Shown piece by piece: positions 15,804 through 22,523 of a stretch of DNA of 33,276 nt; the stretch's first letter is position 1, and every line of letters begins with the position of its first letter. A model generated the notes under the pieces. It was not told where the DNA came from, searched no databases, and worked only from the letters and a program-made list of their open reading frames with translations. Made by a program: the position numbers and the translations under genes. This stretch comes from an uncultured Collinsella sp. GTDB lineage: Bacteria; Actinomycetota; Coriobacteriia; Coriobacteriales; Coriobacteriaceae. The stretch is taken from positions 1 to 33,276 of the forward strand of contig UQDE01000026.1 in assembly GCA_900539735.1 (NCBI GenBank), read 5' to 3'.

Positions 15804-16319
15804 CTATTCCGCCAAGCCGTCGGCTTTGGCAATTTCATTTGTCGAACCGTCCTGATAGGCAATCTTGACGTGCTCGACCTCGGACACCGCAACACCCGTC
15901 GGAGGCTCCAGACGCCATTCCGTCAAGGCGATATCCATGGTCGTGGGCACATCCCCTTGATCTTTGAGCTTCACCGTCAGCGTTTTGAGCGTCGCGTCAA
16001 ACGTCACGCGTTCGATTTCTTCACCTGGAATGGACCCACCACTCAGCTGCAACTGCACAAACTCATCGCGCGGGTACCAATAATCGCCCGGCGCGGCAAC
16101 GGTATTGCCGCCCGTGACCTTCACTGTCATGATCGGCAGGCTATCGTCCGCCCCAAACGCCCAGGCAGCTCCCCCACGCCCGCCAAACGTCCAGATACAA
16201 CAGGCGATCGCCATCACGACAAGGATCGCAAAACCAATTGCGACCAGCCCATGATGGGCACGGCCCTCCTCGGCCGACACATCCCACTGCGTCTCCCGAT
16301 ATAGATGCTTGTCTTCCAT
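15804..16319 (-). CDS. Predicted single-TM protein, unknown function
   Basis: The 171-aa protein has a hydrophilic N-terminus of about 23 residues and one membrane helix at about residues 24-45 (HHGLVAIGFAILVVMAIACCIW). A glycine-rich stretch and an extracytoplasmic domain rich in beta-forming residues follow (SLPIMTVKVTGG, DYWYPRDEFVQLQ, VTFDATLKTLTVKL). There is no lipobox at the very N-terminus, so it is probably membrane-anchored rather than secreted. I do not recognise a family. ATG at 16319 has GGGGAGG 5-6 nt upstream. It is divergent from thiC, whose riboswitch leader starts about 65 bp away, and convergent with yaaA. Confidence 0.8.
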   Translation of the reverse strand: MEDKHLYRETQWDVSAEEGRAHHGLVAIGFAILVVMAIACCIWTFGGRGGAAWAFGADDSLPIMTVKVTGGNTVAAPGDYWYPRDEFVQLQLSGGSIPGEEIERVTFDATLKTLTVKLKDQGDVPTTMDIALTEWRLEPPTGVAVSEVEHVKIAYQDGSTNEIAKADGLAE

Positions 16320-16385
16320 GTTCGCCTCCCCACGGGCATGCTCATCGCGTCAATCGTACCCATTCAGGCTATACTTGAGCCCACC

Positions 16386-16482
16386 ACATAAACGGGGAGC
16401 TTGCAGGACAAGACGGTAGGCTGAGACTGGGCGCGCCCGCCCTGACCCGCAAACCTGATATGGGTAATGCCAACGAAGGGAG
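16386..16482 (+). promoter_or_regulatory. TPP riboswitch (THI element) of thiC
   Basis: The leader has the conserved blocks of the thiamine pyrophosphate aptamer in order: ACGGGGAGC (about 16392-16400), GGCTGAGAC (about 16419-16427), and the AACCTGATATGGGTAATGCC block followed by AACGAAGGGA (16452-16480). The last block contains GAAGGGAG, which is also the Shine-Dalgarno sequence of thiC. TPP binding should therefore hide the ribosome binding site and stop translation directly, without a separate terminator. Confidence 0.93.
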
Positions 16483-16490
16483 CCGTGCCA

Positions 16491-17825
16491 ATGAGCACAC
16501 AGACCGAGCCCAAGCTCGTCACGCAAATCGACTTCGCCCGCGCCGGGCAGATCACGCCGCAGATGAAGGAGGTTGCCGAGCGCGAGCATCGCGACCCCGA
16601 GTACATCCGCGAGCGCGTGGCAGACGGCCGCATCGCCATTCCCGCCAACATCGTGCATATCAAAAAGGGCATGCGCGCCTTTGGTGTCGGCGAGGGCCTG
16701 TCCACCAAGGTCAACGTCAACCTGGGCATCTCGGGCGACAAGGCCGATGCCGCCGAGGAGTGGAAGAAGGTCAAGATCGCCGAGGACTTTGGCGCCGACG
16801 CCATCATGGACCTCTCCAACTCGGGCAAGACGCGCCAGTTCCGCCAGCAGCTCATCGACGAGACGCCGCTTATGGTGGGCACCGTCCCCATGTATGACGC
16901 CATCGGCTACATGGAAAAGCCGCTGGTCAAGCTCACCAAGGACGATCTGCTCGAGGTCGTGCGCGCTCATGCCAAGGACGGCGTGGACTTTATGACCATC
17001 CACTGCGGCATCAACAAGTCGGTCATCAAAACCTTTAAGGAGACCGGCCGCCTCATGAACATCGTCAGTCGCGGCGGCTCGCTGCTGTTTGGCTGGATGG
17101 AAGTCACCGGTAACGAGAACCCCTTCTACGAGTTCTACGACGAGGTGCTCGAGATCTGTCACGAATACGACGTGACGATCTCGCTCGGCGACTCCTGCCG
17201 CCCGGGCTGCCTCTACGACTCCAACGACGCAACCGAGACCGCCGAGATGATCGAGCTGGGCAAGCTGTGCAAGCGCGCTTGGGCCGCCGGCGTCCAGGTC
17301 ATGGTCGAGGGCCCGGGTCACATGGCACTCGACGAGATCGCCGCCAACATGAAACTGCAGAAGCGCCTATGCCACAATGCCCCGTTCTATGTGCTGGGGC
17401 CGCTGGTGACCGATATCGGCGTGGGTTACGACCACATCACCGCAGCCATCGGTGGCGCCATCTCCGCGAGCTCGGGCGCCGACTTCCTGTGCTACGTGAC
17501 GCCCGCCGAACACCTGTGCCTGCCCAACGCCCAGGATGTGCTCGACGGCCTCATGGCCACTAAGATTGCCGCACACGCCGCCGACATCGCCAAGAAGGTG
17601 CCGCACGCCCGCGACATGGATGACAAGATGGGCCAGGCACGCCGCAAGCTCGACTGGGACGCCATGTGGAAGTGCGCTCTCGACCCGGTCACCGGTAAGA
17701 AGCGCTACGAGGAATCCCCCGCCGCCACCGAGGGCACTTGCACCATGTGTGGCAAGATGTGCGCCGTCCGCACCGTCAACAAGGTGTTCGAAGGAACGAC
17801 GATCGACCTCGGCATGGAGGATTAA
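16491..17825 (+). CDS. thiC: Phosphomethylpyrimidine synthase ThiC
   Basis: ThiC is a radical-SAM enzyme that rearranges aminoimidazole ribotide to hydroxymethylpyrimidine phosphate, the pyrimidine half of thiamine. The 444-aa product is the short form without the long N-terminal domain of the E. coli protein (631 aa). It shows PANIVHIKKGM, KVNVNLGISGD, DAIMDLSNSGKTRQFRQQ, TIHCGINKSV, SLGDSCRPGCLYD, VMVEGPGHM and GPLVTDIGVGYDHIT. The C-terminal cluster motif is CTMCGKMC, with three residues between the second and third Cys. ATG at 16491 follows GAAGGGAG by 8 nt; the earlier in-frame ATG at 16467 lies inside the riboswitch. Control is by the TPP riboswitch. Confidence 0.97.
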   Translation: MSTQTEPKLVTQIDFARAGQITPQMKEVAEREHRDPEYIRERVADGRIAIPANIVHIKKGMRAFGVGEGLSTKVNVNLGISGDKADAAEEWKKVKIAEDFGADAIMDLSNSGKTRQFRQQLIDETPLMVGTVPMYDAIGYMEKPLVKLTKDDLLEVVRAHAKDGVDFMTIHCGINKSVIKTFKETGRLMNIVSRGGSLLFGWMEVTGNENPFYEFYDEVLEICHEYDVTISLGDSCRPGCLYDSNDATETAEMIELGKLCKRAWAAGVQVMVEGPGHMALDEIAANMKLQKRLCHNAPFYVLGPLVTDIGVGYDHITAAIGGAISASSGADFLCYVTPAEHLCLPNAQDVLDGLMATKIAAHAADIAKKVPHARDMDDKMGQARRKLDWDAMWKCALDPVTGKKRYEESPAATEGTCTMCGKMCAVRTVNKVFEGTTIDLGMED

Positions 17826-17916
17826 CGCGTCTCCGGAGCCACAATCGGTCACAAGGTGCTCGTCAATTGTTGACATGTGAACATTTTCTTACATTTACGT
17901 AAAGATTGCACCGCCC

Positions 17917-17946
17917 GCCCGGGATCGGCATACAGCCGGCCCGGGC
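17917..17946 (+). terminator. Probable terminator of thiC
   Basis: GCCCGGG (17917-17923) pairs with CCCGGGC (17940-17946), with an inner CGGC/GCCG stem, and is followed by AACTTTAT. It sits 90 nt past thiC and just before the thiD promoter. Confidence 0.55.
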
Positions 17947-17951
17947 AACTT

Positions 17952-17957
17952 TATAAT
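17952..17957 (+). promoter_or_regulatory. Consensus -10 box of thiD
   Basis: A perfect TATAAT lies 45 nt before the thiD ATG. No good -35 is seen at 17 bp (CATACA). thiD therefore seems to have its own promoter, outside the TPP riboswitch. Confidence 0.5.
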
Positions 17958-18002
17958 GCAGGCAGAAGACCCATTTGAATCCGACCGAACAAGGGAGCGA
18001 AC

Positions 18003-18833
18003 ATGGATCGCAGTAAGGTACCCGCCGTTCTATCCATCGCAGGATCTGATTCCAGCGGTGGTGCCGGCATTCAGGCCGACATCAAGACCATCACGGCGCA
18101 CCGCCTGTATGCCGAGACGGCCATCACAGCCATAACCGCACAAAACACCCTCGGTGTCACCGCCGTGCAGAACATCTCCCAGGATATTGTCGCGGCGCAG
18201 ATCGATGCCGTTTTTGACGATATTCGACCCAGCGCCGTCAAGATCGGCATGGTTTCCTCTGCCGAGATTATCGAGGTTATCGCCGACCGCTTGAGCGCCT
18301 GGGACGCACAAAATATCGTCGTCGACCCCGTCATGGTCGCCACCTCGGGTGCTCGCCTCATTGCCGAGGATGCCGCTGAGGCACTCACCCGCCGCCTGTT
18401 CCCGCTGGCGACCGTTATCACGCCCAACATTCCCGAGGCCATGGCGCTGCTCGATTATGAGGTCGATTCCGAGCGCACGCAGCAAAATGCCGCCATGCTT
18501 CTCACCCGTCGCTTTGGCTGCGCGTCTCTCGTTAAGGGCGGGCATTTTGTCAACGAGGCCAACGATGTGCTAGCAGAGCCCGCGCCGCTCGATGACGAGG
18601 GCAACCATCTGGGCGATCCGCTCACCACGTGGTTCCGCCACAAGCGCATCGAGACCGGCAACACGCACGGTACTGGCTGTACGCTTTCGTCCGCCATCGC
18701 CTGCGCGCTGGCCCAGGGCATGGATCTTGCCGATGCCGTCAACGCCGGCAAGGCCTACCTAACGGGCGCTCTCGCCGCTGGCTTTGACATGGGCAAAGGC
18801 TCCGGCCCCGTCAACCACATGTGGCAATACTAA
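18003..18833 (+). CDS. thiD: Hydroxymethylpyrimidine/phosphomethylpyrimidine kinase
   Basis: ThiD phosphorylates HMP and then HMP-P to the pyrophosphate used for thiamine assembly, directly after ThiC. The 276-aa ribokinase-fold protein has AGSDSSGGAGIQADIKT at the N-terminus, VKIGMVSS, VVDPVMVATSG, ITPNIPEA, LVKGGHF and the catalytic anion hole with Asp-equivalent region THGTGCTLSSAIA. Length fits the family. A loop of about 15 residues (EPAPLDDEGNHLGD) between LVKGGH and the THGTGC motif is longer than in E. coli. ATG at 18003 has AAGGGAG 7 nt upstream. No thiE, thiM or thiG is in the window. Confidence 0.96.
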   Translation: MDRSKVPAVLSIAGSDSSGGAGIQADIKTITAHRLYAETAITAITAQNTLGVTAVQNISQDIVAAQIDAVFDDIRPSAVKIGMVSSAEIIEVIADRLSAWDAQNIVVDPVMVATSGARLIAEDAAEALTRRLFPLATVITPNIPEAMALLDYEVDSERTQQNAAMLLTRRFGCASLVKGGHFVNEANDVLAEPAPLDDEGNHLGDPLTTWFRHKRIETGNTHGTGCTLSSAIACALAQGMDLADAVNAGKAYLTGALAAGFDMGKGSGPVNHMWQY

Positions 18834-18849
18834 GCCCCATCCCAAACCA

Positions 18850-18876
18850 CCACAAAGGGGACAGGCACCTTTGTGG
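18850..18876. repeat. Palindromic element CCACAAAGG...CCTTTGTGG
   Basis: A perfect 9-bp inverted repeat (18850-18858 with 18868-18876) surrounds GGACAGGCA. It starts 17 bp after thiD. There is no T-run. The core resembles the minus-strand reading of the 2440-2472 element (ACAAAGGGACGG). Confidence 0.6.
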
Positions 18877-18890
18877 CGGTTCCCACAAAC

Positions 18891-19109
18891 ATCTCGATCT
18901 GTAACAGTTAGAGTCCATTTTTCGGCCCACCTGTTACAGATTGAGACATTCAAATTCCGCTGAGAAGAAAATCTCGATCCGTAACAGTAACTCGGCGAAA
19001 TCGACCCTAGATGTTACAGATCGAGACAAACGACCGATATCGACCTAAATAATCTCAATCTGTAACATCTAGCCCGTTTTCGGCCTTACAACTGTTACAG
19101 ATCAAGACA
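18891..19109. repeat. Three tandem 58-bp palindromes (TGTAACA arms)
   Basis: Three units of exactly 58 bp lie at 18891-18948, 18971-19028 and 19052-19109, starting 80 and 81 bp apart. Each has ends ATCTCGATCTGTAACA and the inverted copy TGTTACAGATCGAGACA with 0-3 substitutions, around a divergent 22-26-nt centre. The centre of unit 2 aligns with units 1 and 3 only when reversed, so it appears inserted in the opposite orientation. Together with the element at 18850 it fills the 329-bp gap between thiD and the esterase gene, which otherwise holds nothing I recognise. Confidence 0.85.
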
Positions 19110-19162
19110 AACCAACGAAACAAGCCGCCGCAAGGGGAACTTTTGTAGCGCTTTGGGCCGCG

Positions 19163-19822
19163 CTACTCTCCGAGCATCTCTTTGAGCTTGGCTGCCACGG
19201 CGTGGCCCAGGCTCTCGTGGCTTTCGGGCATCATGTGCAGATAATCGATATCGCCCGGCTCGGCAAAATCGGCGGCATTCAAAAAGTCGCAGCCAAACTG
19301 TTCGGCAACATACTTATAGTATTCGGCAAAATGCTCCGAGGCCTCGACGGAGTGCTCGTCAAAGTCGGTCATATACACATCGGCGATCTGCGGTTTAATC
19401 TTGATAGGCGCCATCAGCAGAATACGCGGGCAGGGCGCGGCTTCGGTCCAGGGAAACGCGCGGACGGTGCGAATCAGCGCCATGGCACCGTCAGCGATAT
19501 CGGCAGCCCCCACGCTAAAGACCGTCTTGCAGTCGTTGGTGCCCAGCATAATCACGATCGCGTCCAGCGGCTTATGGGACTCGAGCAGCATCGGCAACGC
19601 GCGGATGCCGTTGAGATTGGTGTCCAGATGGCACATGTCGTCGCGCACCGTCGTGCGGCCATTTAGGCCTTCCTCAATCACGTGCCAGCCCTCGCCCAGG
19701 TCGCGCTGGGCCACGCCGCACCAGCGCACATCGTGCGCATAGCGCACCGCGGTGCCGTCGCGCATGCCCGCCGGATCATAGCCATAGGTATTGCTGTCGC
19801 CAAAGCACAGAACGTTTTTCAT
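19163..19822 (-). CDS. SGNH/GDSL-family esterase
   Basis: The 219-aa product has the four SGNH blocks: GDSNTYG with the nucleophile Ser10, the block II glycine in EEGLNGRTT, block III GTND and the C-terminal D-x-x-H equivalent in DYLHMMPESHESLG. There is no signal peptide, so it is probably cytosolic. Close relatives are annotated as arylesterases, acyl-CoA thioesterases or carbohydrate acetyl esterases. The substrate cannot be assigned. ATG at 19822 has GAGGAAGGG upstream at suitable spacing. It lies 78 bp downstream of the PARG-like gene, but a terminator stands between them. Confidence 0.88.
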   Translation of the reverse strand: MKNVLCFGDSNTYGYDPAGMRDGTAVRYAHDVRWCGVAQRDLGEGWHVIEEGLNGRTTVRDDMCHLDTNLNGIRALPMLLESHKPLDAIVIMLGTNDCKTVFSVGAADIADGAMALIRTVRAFPWTEAAPCPRILLMAPIKIKPQIADVYMTDFDEHSVEASEHFAEYYKYVAEQFGCDFLNAADFAEPGDIDYLHMMPESHESLGHAVAAKLKEMLGE

Positions 19823-19841
19823 CGTAAGCCCTTCCTCTAGT

Positions 19842-19873
19842 AAAAAGCCGGCGGGAGCAGTCTCTCCTGCCGG
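19842..19873 (-). terminator. Intrinsic terminator of the PARG-like gene
   Basis: CCGGCAGGAG pairs with CTCCCGCCGG (one mismatch, 6-nt loop; 19848-19857 with 19864-19873), followed on the minus strand by CTTTTTAC. Confidence 0.88.
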
Positions 19874-19900
19874 ATCGACCTATCTGTCAGCACATACCGA

Positions 19901-21016
19901 TTACAGGTATTTGCGCCAGTCGTCGTCATCCTCATCGTCCTCAGCAGCGGCCTGAGCCTGCTCGGCGGCACGGGCGGCCGCGGCGCGGGCGGCCACCTGA
20001 GCATAGGACTCCTCGTTACACTCGGGGAAGCTTGCCAACACGTGCTCAAACTTGGCGAAGTCCTCATCCCAGCGCGTAGAGGGCACGGCAAAAAACACCT
20101 GCTTGACCTTAAAGTCGCCCGACGCGAGCTCCTTACGGAAGAGCTCGGCCACGGCCTCGGCATCAAAGCCGTTGTTGTCGCAGCCCCAAGCACCCAGCAC
20201 GAGCTTCTCGCGACCCAGCTCATCGCAGATGGCAAGCACGAAGCGAATGCGATCGCGCAGGGCGTCCAGCAGGGCATCGTCACCCACGCGATACTCCTGG
20301 CGAGCGCGCTTGGCGTTGGGCGCGGCGGCAACGATCACGTCGGCGTATGCGTGCACGTGGTTGCGGTCGAAGCGCACCGCAGGCACCACCAGCGCACGGT
20401 TGCGGTAAAGCTCGCAGTTGATGTTGCGGCGACGGTTCTCGCCGTACCACTTGCGCTGCTTGTCGAGCACGTTGTATAGGTACGAATCGGCGCAGAGCGT
20501 CGCCTCCTGGCCCATGTAGCCCTGGATATAGCCGCCACCCGGATTGGTGAACGAGGCAAAGGCGAGCACGGCCATGTCGCAGAACTGCGCATAGCCGCGG
20601 CCGTTGTCCAGGATGGCCTGCGTGGTGGAGGCATCGAGCACGGTGACCTCAGGCAGAACCGGAGCGGGCTCCTCAGCAGGCGCGGACTCAGCTTCGGCGA
20701 TTTCCTCGGCAGGCTCCTCGACGGGCTCGAGCGCTGCCTCGACCTCGGCAGCCTCCGCGCCCTCGACGTCCTCGGCAATCTGTTCTTCGGTGGTCACAGC
20801 ACTCTGAACCTTGGCCTTCATCGCCGAGACAAAGCCGGCAGGCATACCGTCAAACTCGCGAACACCGGCAAGCGAACGCTCGATATCCTTGGCGCACGCT
20901 TCGGACACAGTTGCCACGTGACGCTCGGCGGCCTTGGCACGGCCCTCGCGCTTGGGATTGGGCTGACCCGCTCGGTTGGACCTGCGGTTACGGTTCCTGT
21001 TGTCGACGTCTGCCAT
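19901..21016 (-). CDS. PARG-like protein (TIGR02452/DUF2263) with altered catalytic motif
   Basis: The 371-aa protein contains the fold of bacterial poly(ADP-ribose) glycohydrolases, which remove ADP-ribose chains. Evidence is the segment DMAVLAFASFTNPGGGY and the signature GGG (160-162) with GQEATLC (170-175), followed by SYLYN, RALVVPAVRFDR and LGAWGCDNNGFD. Characterised members have QEE here, and the second Glu is catalytic; this protein reads QEA, so glycohydrolase activity may be lost or changed. It also has a basic Asn/Arg-rich N-terminus, an acidic Ala/Glu/Pro-rich insert at about 76-119 and a very acidic C-terminal tail. ATG at 21016 has AAAGGTGA upstream. Its biological role is unknown. 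Confidence 0.8.
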   Translation of the reverse strand: MADVDNRNRNRRSNRAGQPNPKREGRAKAAERHVATVSEACAKDIERSLAGVREFDGMPAGFVSAMKAKVQSAVTTEEQIAEDVEGAEAAEVEAALEPVEEPAEEIAEAESAPAEEPAPVLPEVTVLDASTTQAILDNGRGYAQFCDMAVLAFASFTNPGGGYIQGYMGQEATLCADSYLYNVLDKQRKWYGENRRRNINCELYRNRALVVPAVRFDRNHVHAYADVIVAAAPNAKRARQEYRVGDDALLDALRDRIRFVLAICDELGREKLVLGAWGCDNNGFDAEAVAELFRKELASGDFKVKQVFFAVPSTRWDEDFAKFEHVLASFPECNEESYAQVAARAAAARAAEQAQAAAEDDEDDDDWRKYL

Positions 21017-21082
21017 AAGTGGTCACCTTTCTCGGTCTCTGCCGCTATCGGCTTTTCCCATCCATGATACCCCGCCGCGTAC

Positions 21083-21110
21083 AAAAAAGACGGCCCCGAA
21101 GGACCGCCTT
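21083..21110 (-). terminator. Intrinsic terminator of the BI-1 family gene
   Basis: AAGGCGGTCC pairs with GGGCCGTCTT (two G-T wobbles) around a stable TTCG tetraloop, then six T on the minus strand; 45 nt past the stop. Confidence 0.88.
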
Positions 21111-21154
21111 TCGCATCGATTTACACGCACGGCAAGCACCGCCGCAATTCGCCA

Positions 21155-21850
21155 CTAGTCGCGACGGCCAAGGATGTTCAGGATGCGCAAGAACACGTTG
21201 ATAATGTCCACGAACAGATTGGACGCCATGAGCACGGCGTTGGGCAGCGTAGGCGGCACCGTCGTGGCAACATAGGTGTCGTAGCCAATAAAGCCGGCGA
21301 ACACCACGATCACGATCAGGTCGGTGATGGTCTGCGAGACGCCCATGAACATCAGCACGATCTCAACCAGAATAGTGGCGAGCAGAATGCCAAAACCGAT
21401 GCCATATACGCGCTGGAAAAACTTGGGGAACGTCACGCCCAAGGCGCCAAAGACAAAGGTGATGGCGGCCGTGGCGATAAAGGCAGTGTTGATGGTGGGC
21501 AGGTCGTAGTTGGCAAGGCCAAACGACGCGGTCAGGCCAAAGGTGCTCGCAAAGATTACGTAGCCCACAAGGGATAGGCCCACGGACTGCTTGCTGGCGG
21601 CGGCCGACATCATGACCATGCCGACGATGGTCAAAATAAATGAGCCAAAGACCAGCGGCAAAGCGGCGCCGCTCATCATCATGCGGGCAAACGCCATGGT
21701 GCTCGTAAAGTAAGCACCAGCGCCCATGGCACAAAAGCCCAAGAAGATGAGGGCAGACATGGCAAGATTGTACGCACGCGGCGACATCTCCTTGGCACGG
21801 CTTGCGCCGGCCTCGATGGGGCCGTTCTGATAGCCCTGGATATCGTTCAT
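21155..21850 (-). CDS. Bax inhibitor-1 / YccA family membrane protein
   Basis: The 231-aa protein has a short hydrophilic N-terminus and then about seven membrane helices covering residues 28-222. The family's C-terminal features are present: FAGFIGYDTY in the last third and the final SNLFVDIINVFLRILNILGRRD, which is characteristic of bacterial BI-1/YbhL/YccA proteins. Members act as pH-sensitive calcium leak channels or interact with membrane proteases; the role in this lineage is unknown. ATG at 21850 has GAAAGGA 7 nt upstream. It is transcribed alone with its own strong terminator, upstream of the PARG-like gene in the same direction. Confidence 0.93.
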   Translation of the reverse strand: MNDIQGYQNGPIEAGASRAKEMSPRAYNLAMSALIFLGFCAMGAGAYFTSTMAFARMMMSGAALPLVFGSFILTIVGMVMMSAAASKQSVGLSLVGYVIFASTFGLTASFGLANYDLPTINTAFIATAAITFVFGALGVTFPKFFQRVYGIGFGILLATILVEIVLMFMGVSQTITDLIVIVVFAGFIGYDTYVATTVPPTLPNAVLMASNLFVDIINVFLRILNILGRRD

Positions 21851-21934
21851 AATTTCGTCCTTTCAAAAAGTGCCGTGAAAGACGGCGCAGCAGGTGACAA
21901 GATTCCTGTCATTGTACCCGAATGCCGTACGTCC

Positions 21935-22273
21935 TTACCCACGGCGCTCGCCCTCGAGCGTACGATCAAAGGCCCAGACCCACCAACGCATCACGTGCGC
22001 CTGCGAGCCGTCCGCCCGCTCGCGCGTCTGGTCCTCCAGATACAACTCGGTCGCGTGCCCGCCAAAACGCACCTTATAGGTCGCCGTACGGATGCCGTGG
22101 ACCGTCAGGCCAAACCCGGTGGTCGAGATAATCTCATCGATTGTAAAACAACGTCCGTCGACCCAGCAGACGGCGACTGGCACGACTTGTCCGCCCGCGA
22201 GGATGCGAGCCACGACGTCCACATACTGCTTGTGTACGCGCCGAGTTTTGCCGTCTGTCTGTCGATATTCCAT
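21935..22273 (-). CDS. Small conserved-looking protein of 112 aa, probably leaderless
   Basis: The product begins MEYRQTDGKTRRVHKQYVDV and has a compact beta-rich pattern (PVAVCWVDGRCFTIDEI, ATYKVRFGGHATELYLED) and an unusual RWWVWAF segment near the C-terminus. It vaguely resembles the small domain annotated as DUF6504 in actinobacteria, but I am not sure. The frame is open to 22360. I start at ATG 22273 because a good -35/-10 pair places the transcript start exactly there. AGGAGG lies only 1 nt before this ATG, too close to act as a normal RBS. An alternative start at 22294 has no RBS. No signal peptide or membrane helix is seen. Confidence 0.7.
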   Translation of the reverse strand: MEYRQTDGKTRRVHKQYVDVVARILAGGQVVPVAVCWVDGRCFTIDEIISTTGFGLTVHGIRTATYKVRFGGHATELYLEDQTRERADGSQAHVMRWWVWAFDRTLEGERRG

Positions 22274-22280
22274 GCCTCCT

Positions 22281-22310
22281 ATTATCGAACGCATGTTTGC
22301 ATGTTGTAAA
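22281..22310 (-). promoter_or_regulatory. Promoter giving a leaderless mRNA for the 112-aa protein
   Basis: TTTACA (22305-22310) and GATAAT (22281-22286), each five of six to consensus, are 18 bp apart. The -10 box ends 7 nt before the A of the ATG at 22273, which should be the first transcribed base. Confidence 0.6.
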
Positions 22311-22467
22311 GCGAACAGACTGTGGTTTTGGAGTGTCGTAGTAATCGCACGTGTCCGCATGGCGTGTTAGCAAAAAGAACACCCGCGGTCAACAGGGCTA
22401 ATATTCAATTTTAGTGCCAAAAAGTTCACTTCACCCATCAGAACTCGGTAAAGAAACCCGCAGGAGG

Positions 22468-22476
22468 TGATACGAT
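22468..22476 (+). promoter_or_regulatory. Candidate extended -10 of pit
   Basis: TGATACGAT is the same extended -10 sequence as before the M18 aminopeptidase gene. It lies about 50 nt before the pit ATG and has no clear -35. Confidence 0.35.
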
Positions 22477-22523
22477 TTATCATGTTTTTGTAACGTGCCT
22501 GCAAACTTCGAGAAAGCCCATAT

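Noticed and set aside
16467..16490. Earlier in-frame ATG for thiC
   Set aside because: It lies inside the conserved TPP aptamer block and has no RBS; the ATG at 16491 follows GAAGGGAG properly.
18891..19109. CRISPR-like array
   Set aside because: The repeated part is an inverted pair that encloses the variable centre, only three units exist, one unit is reversed and no cas gene is near.
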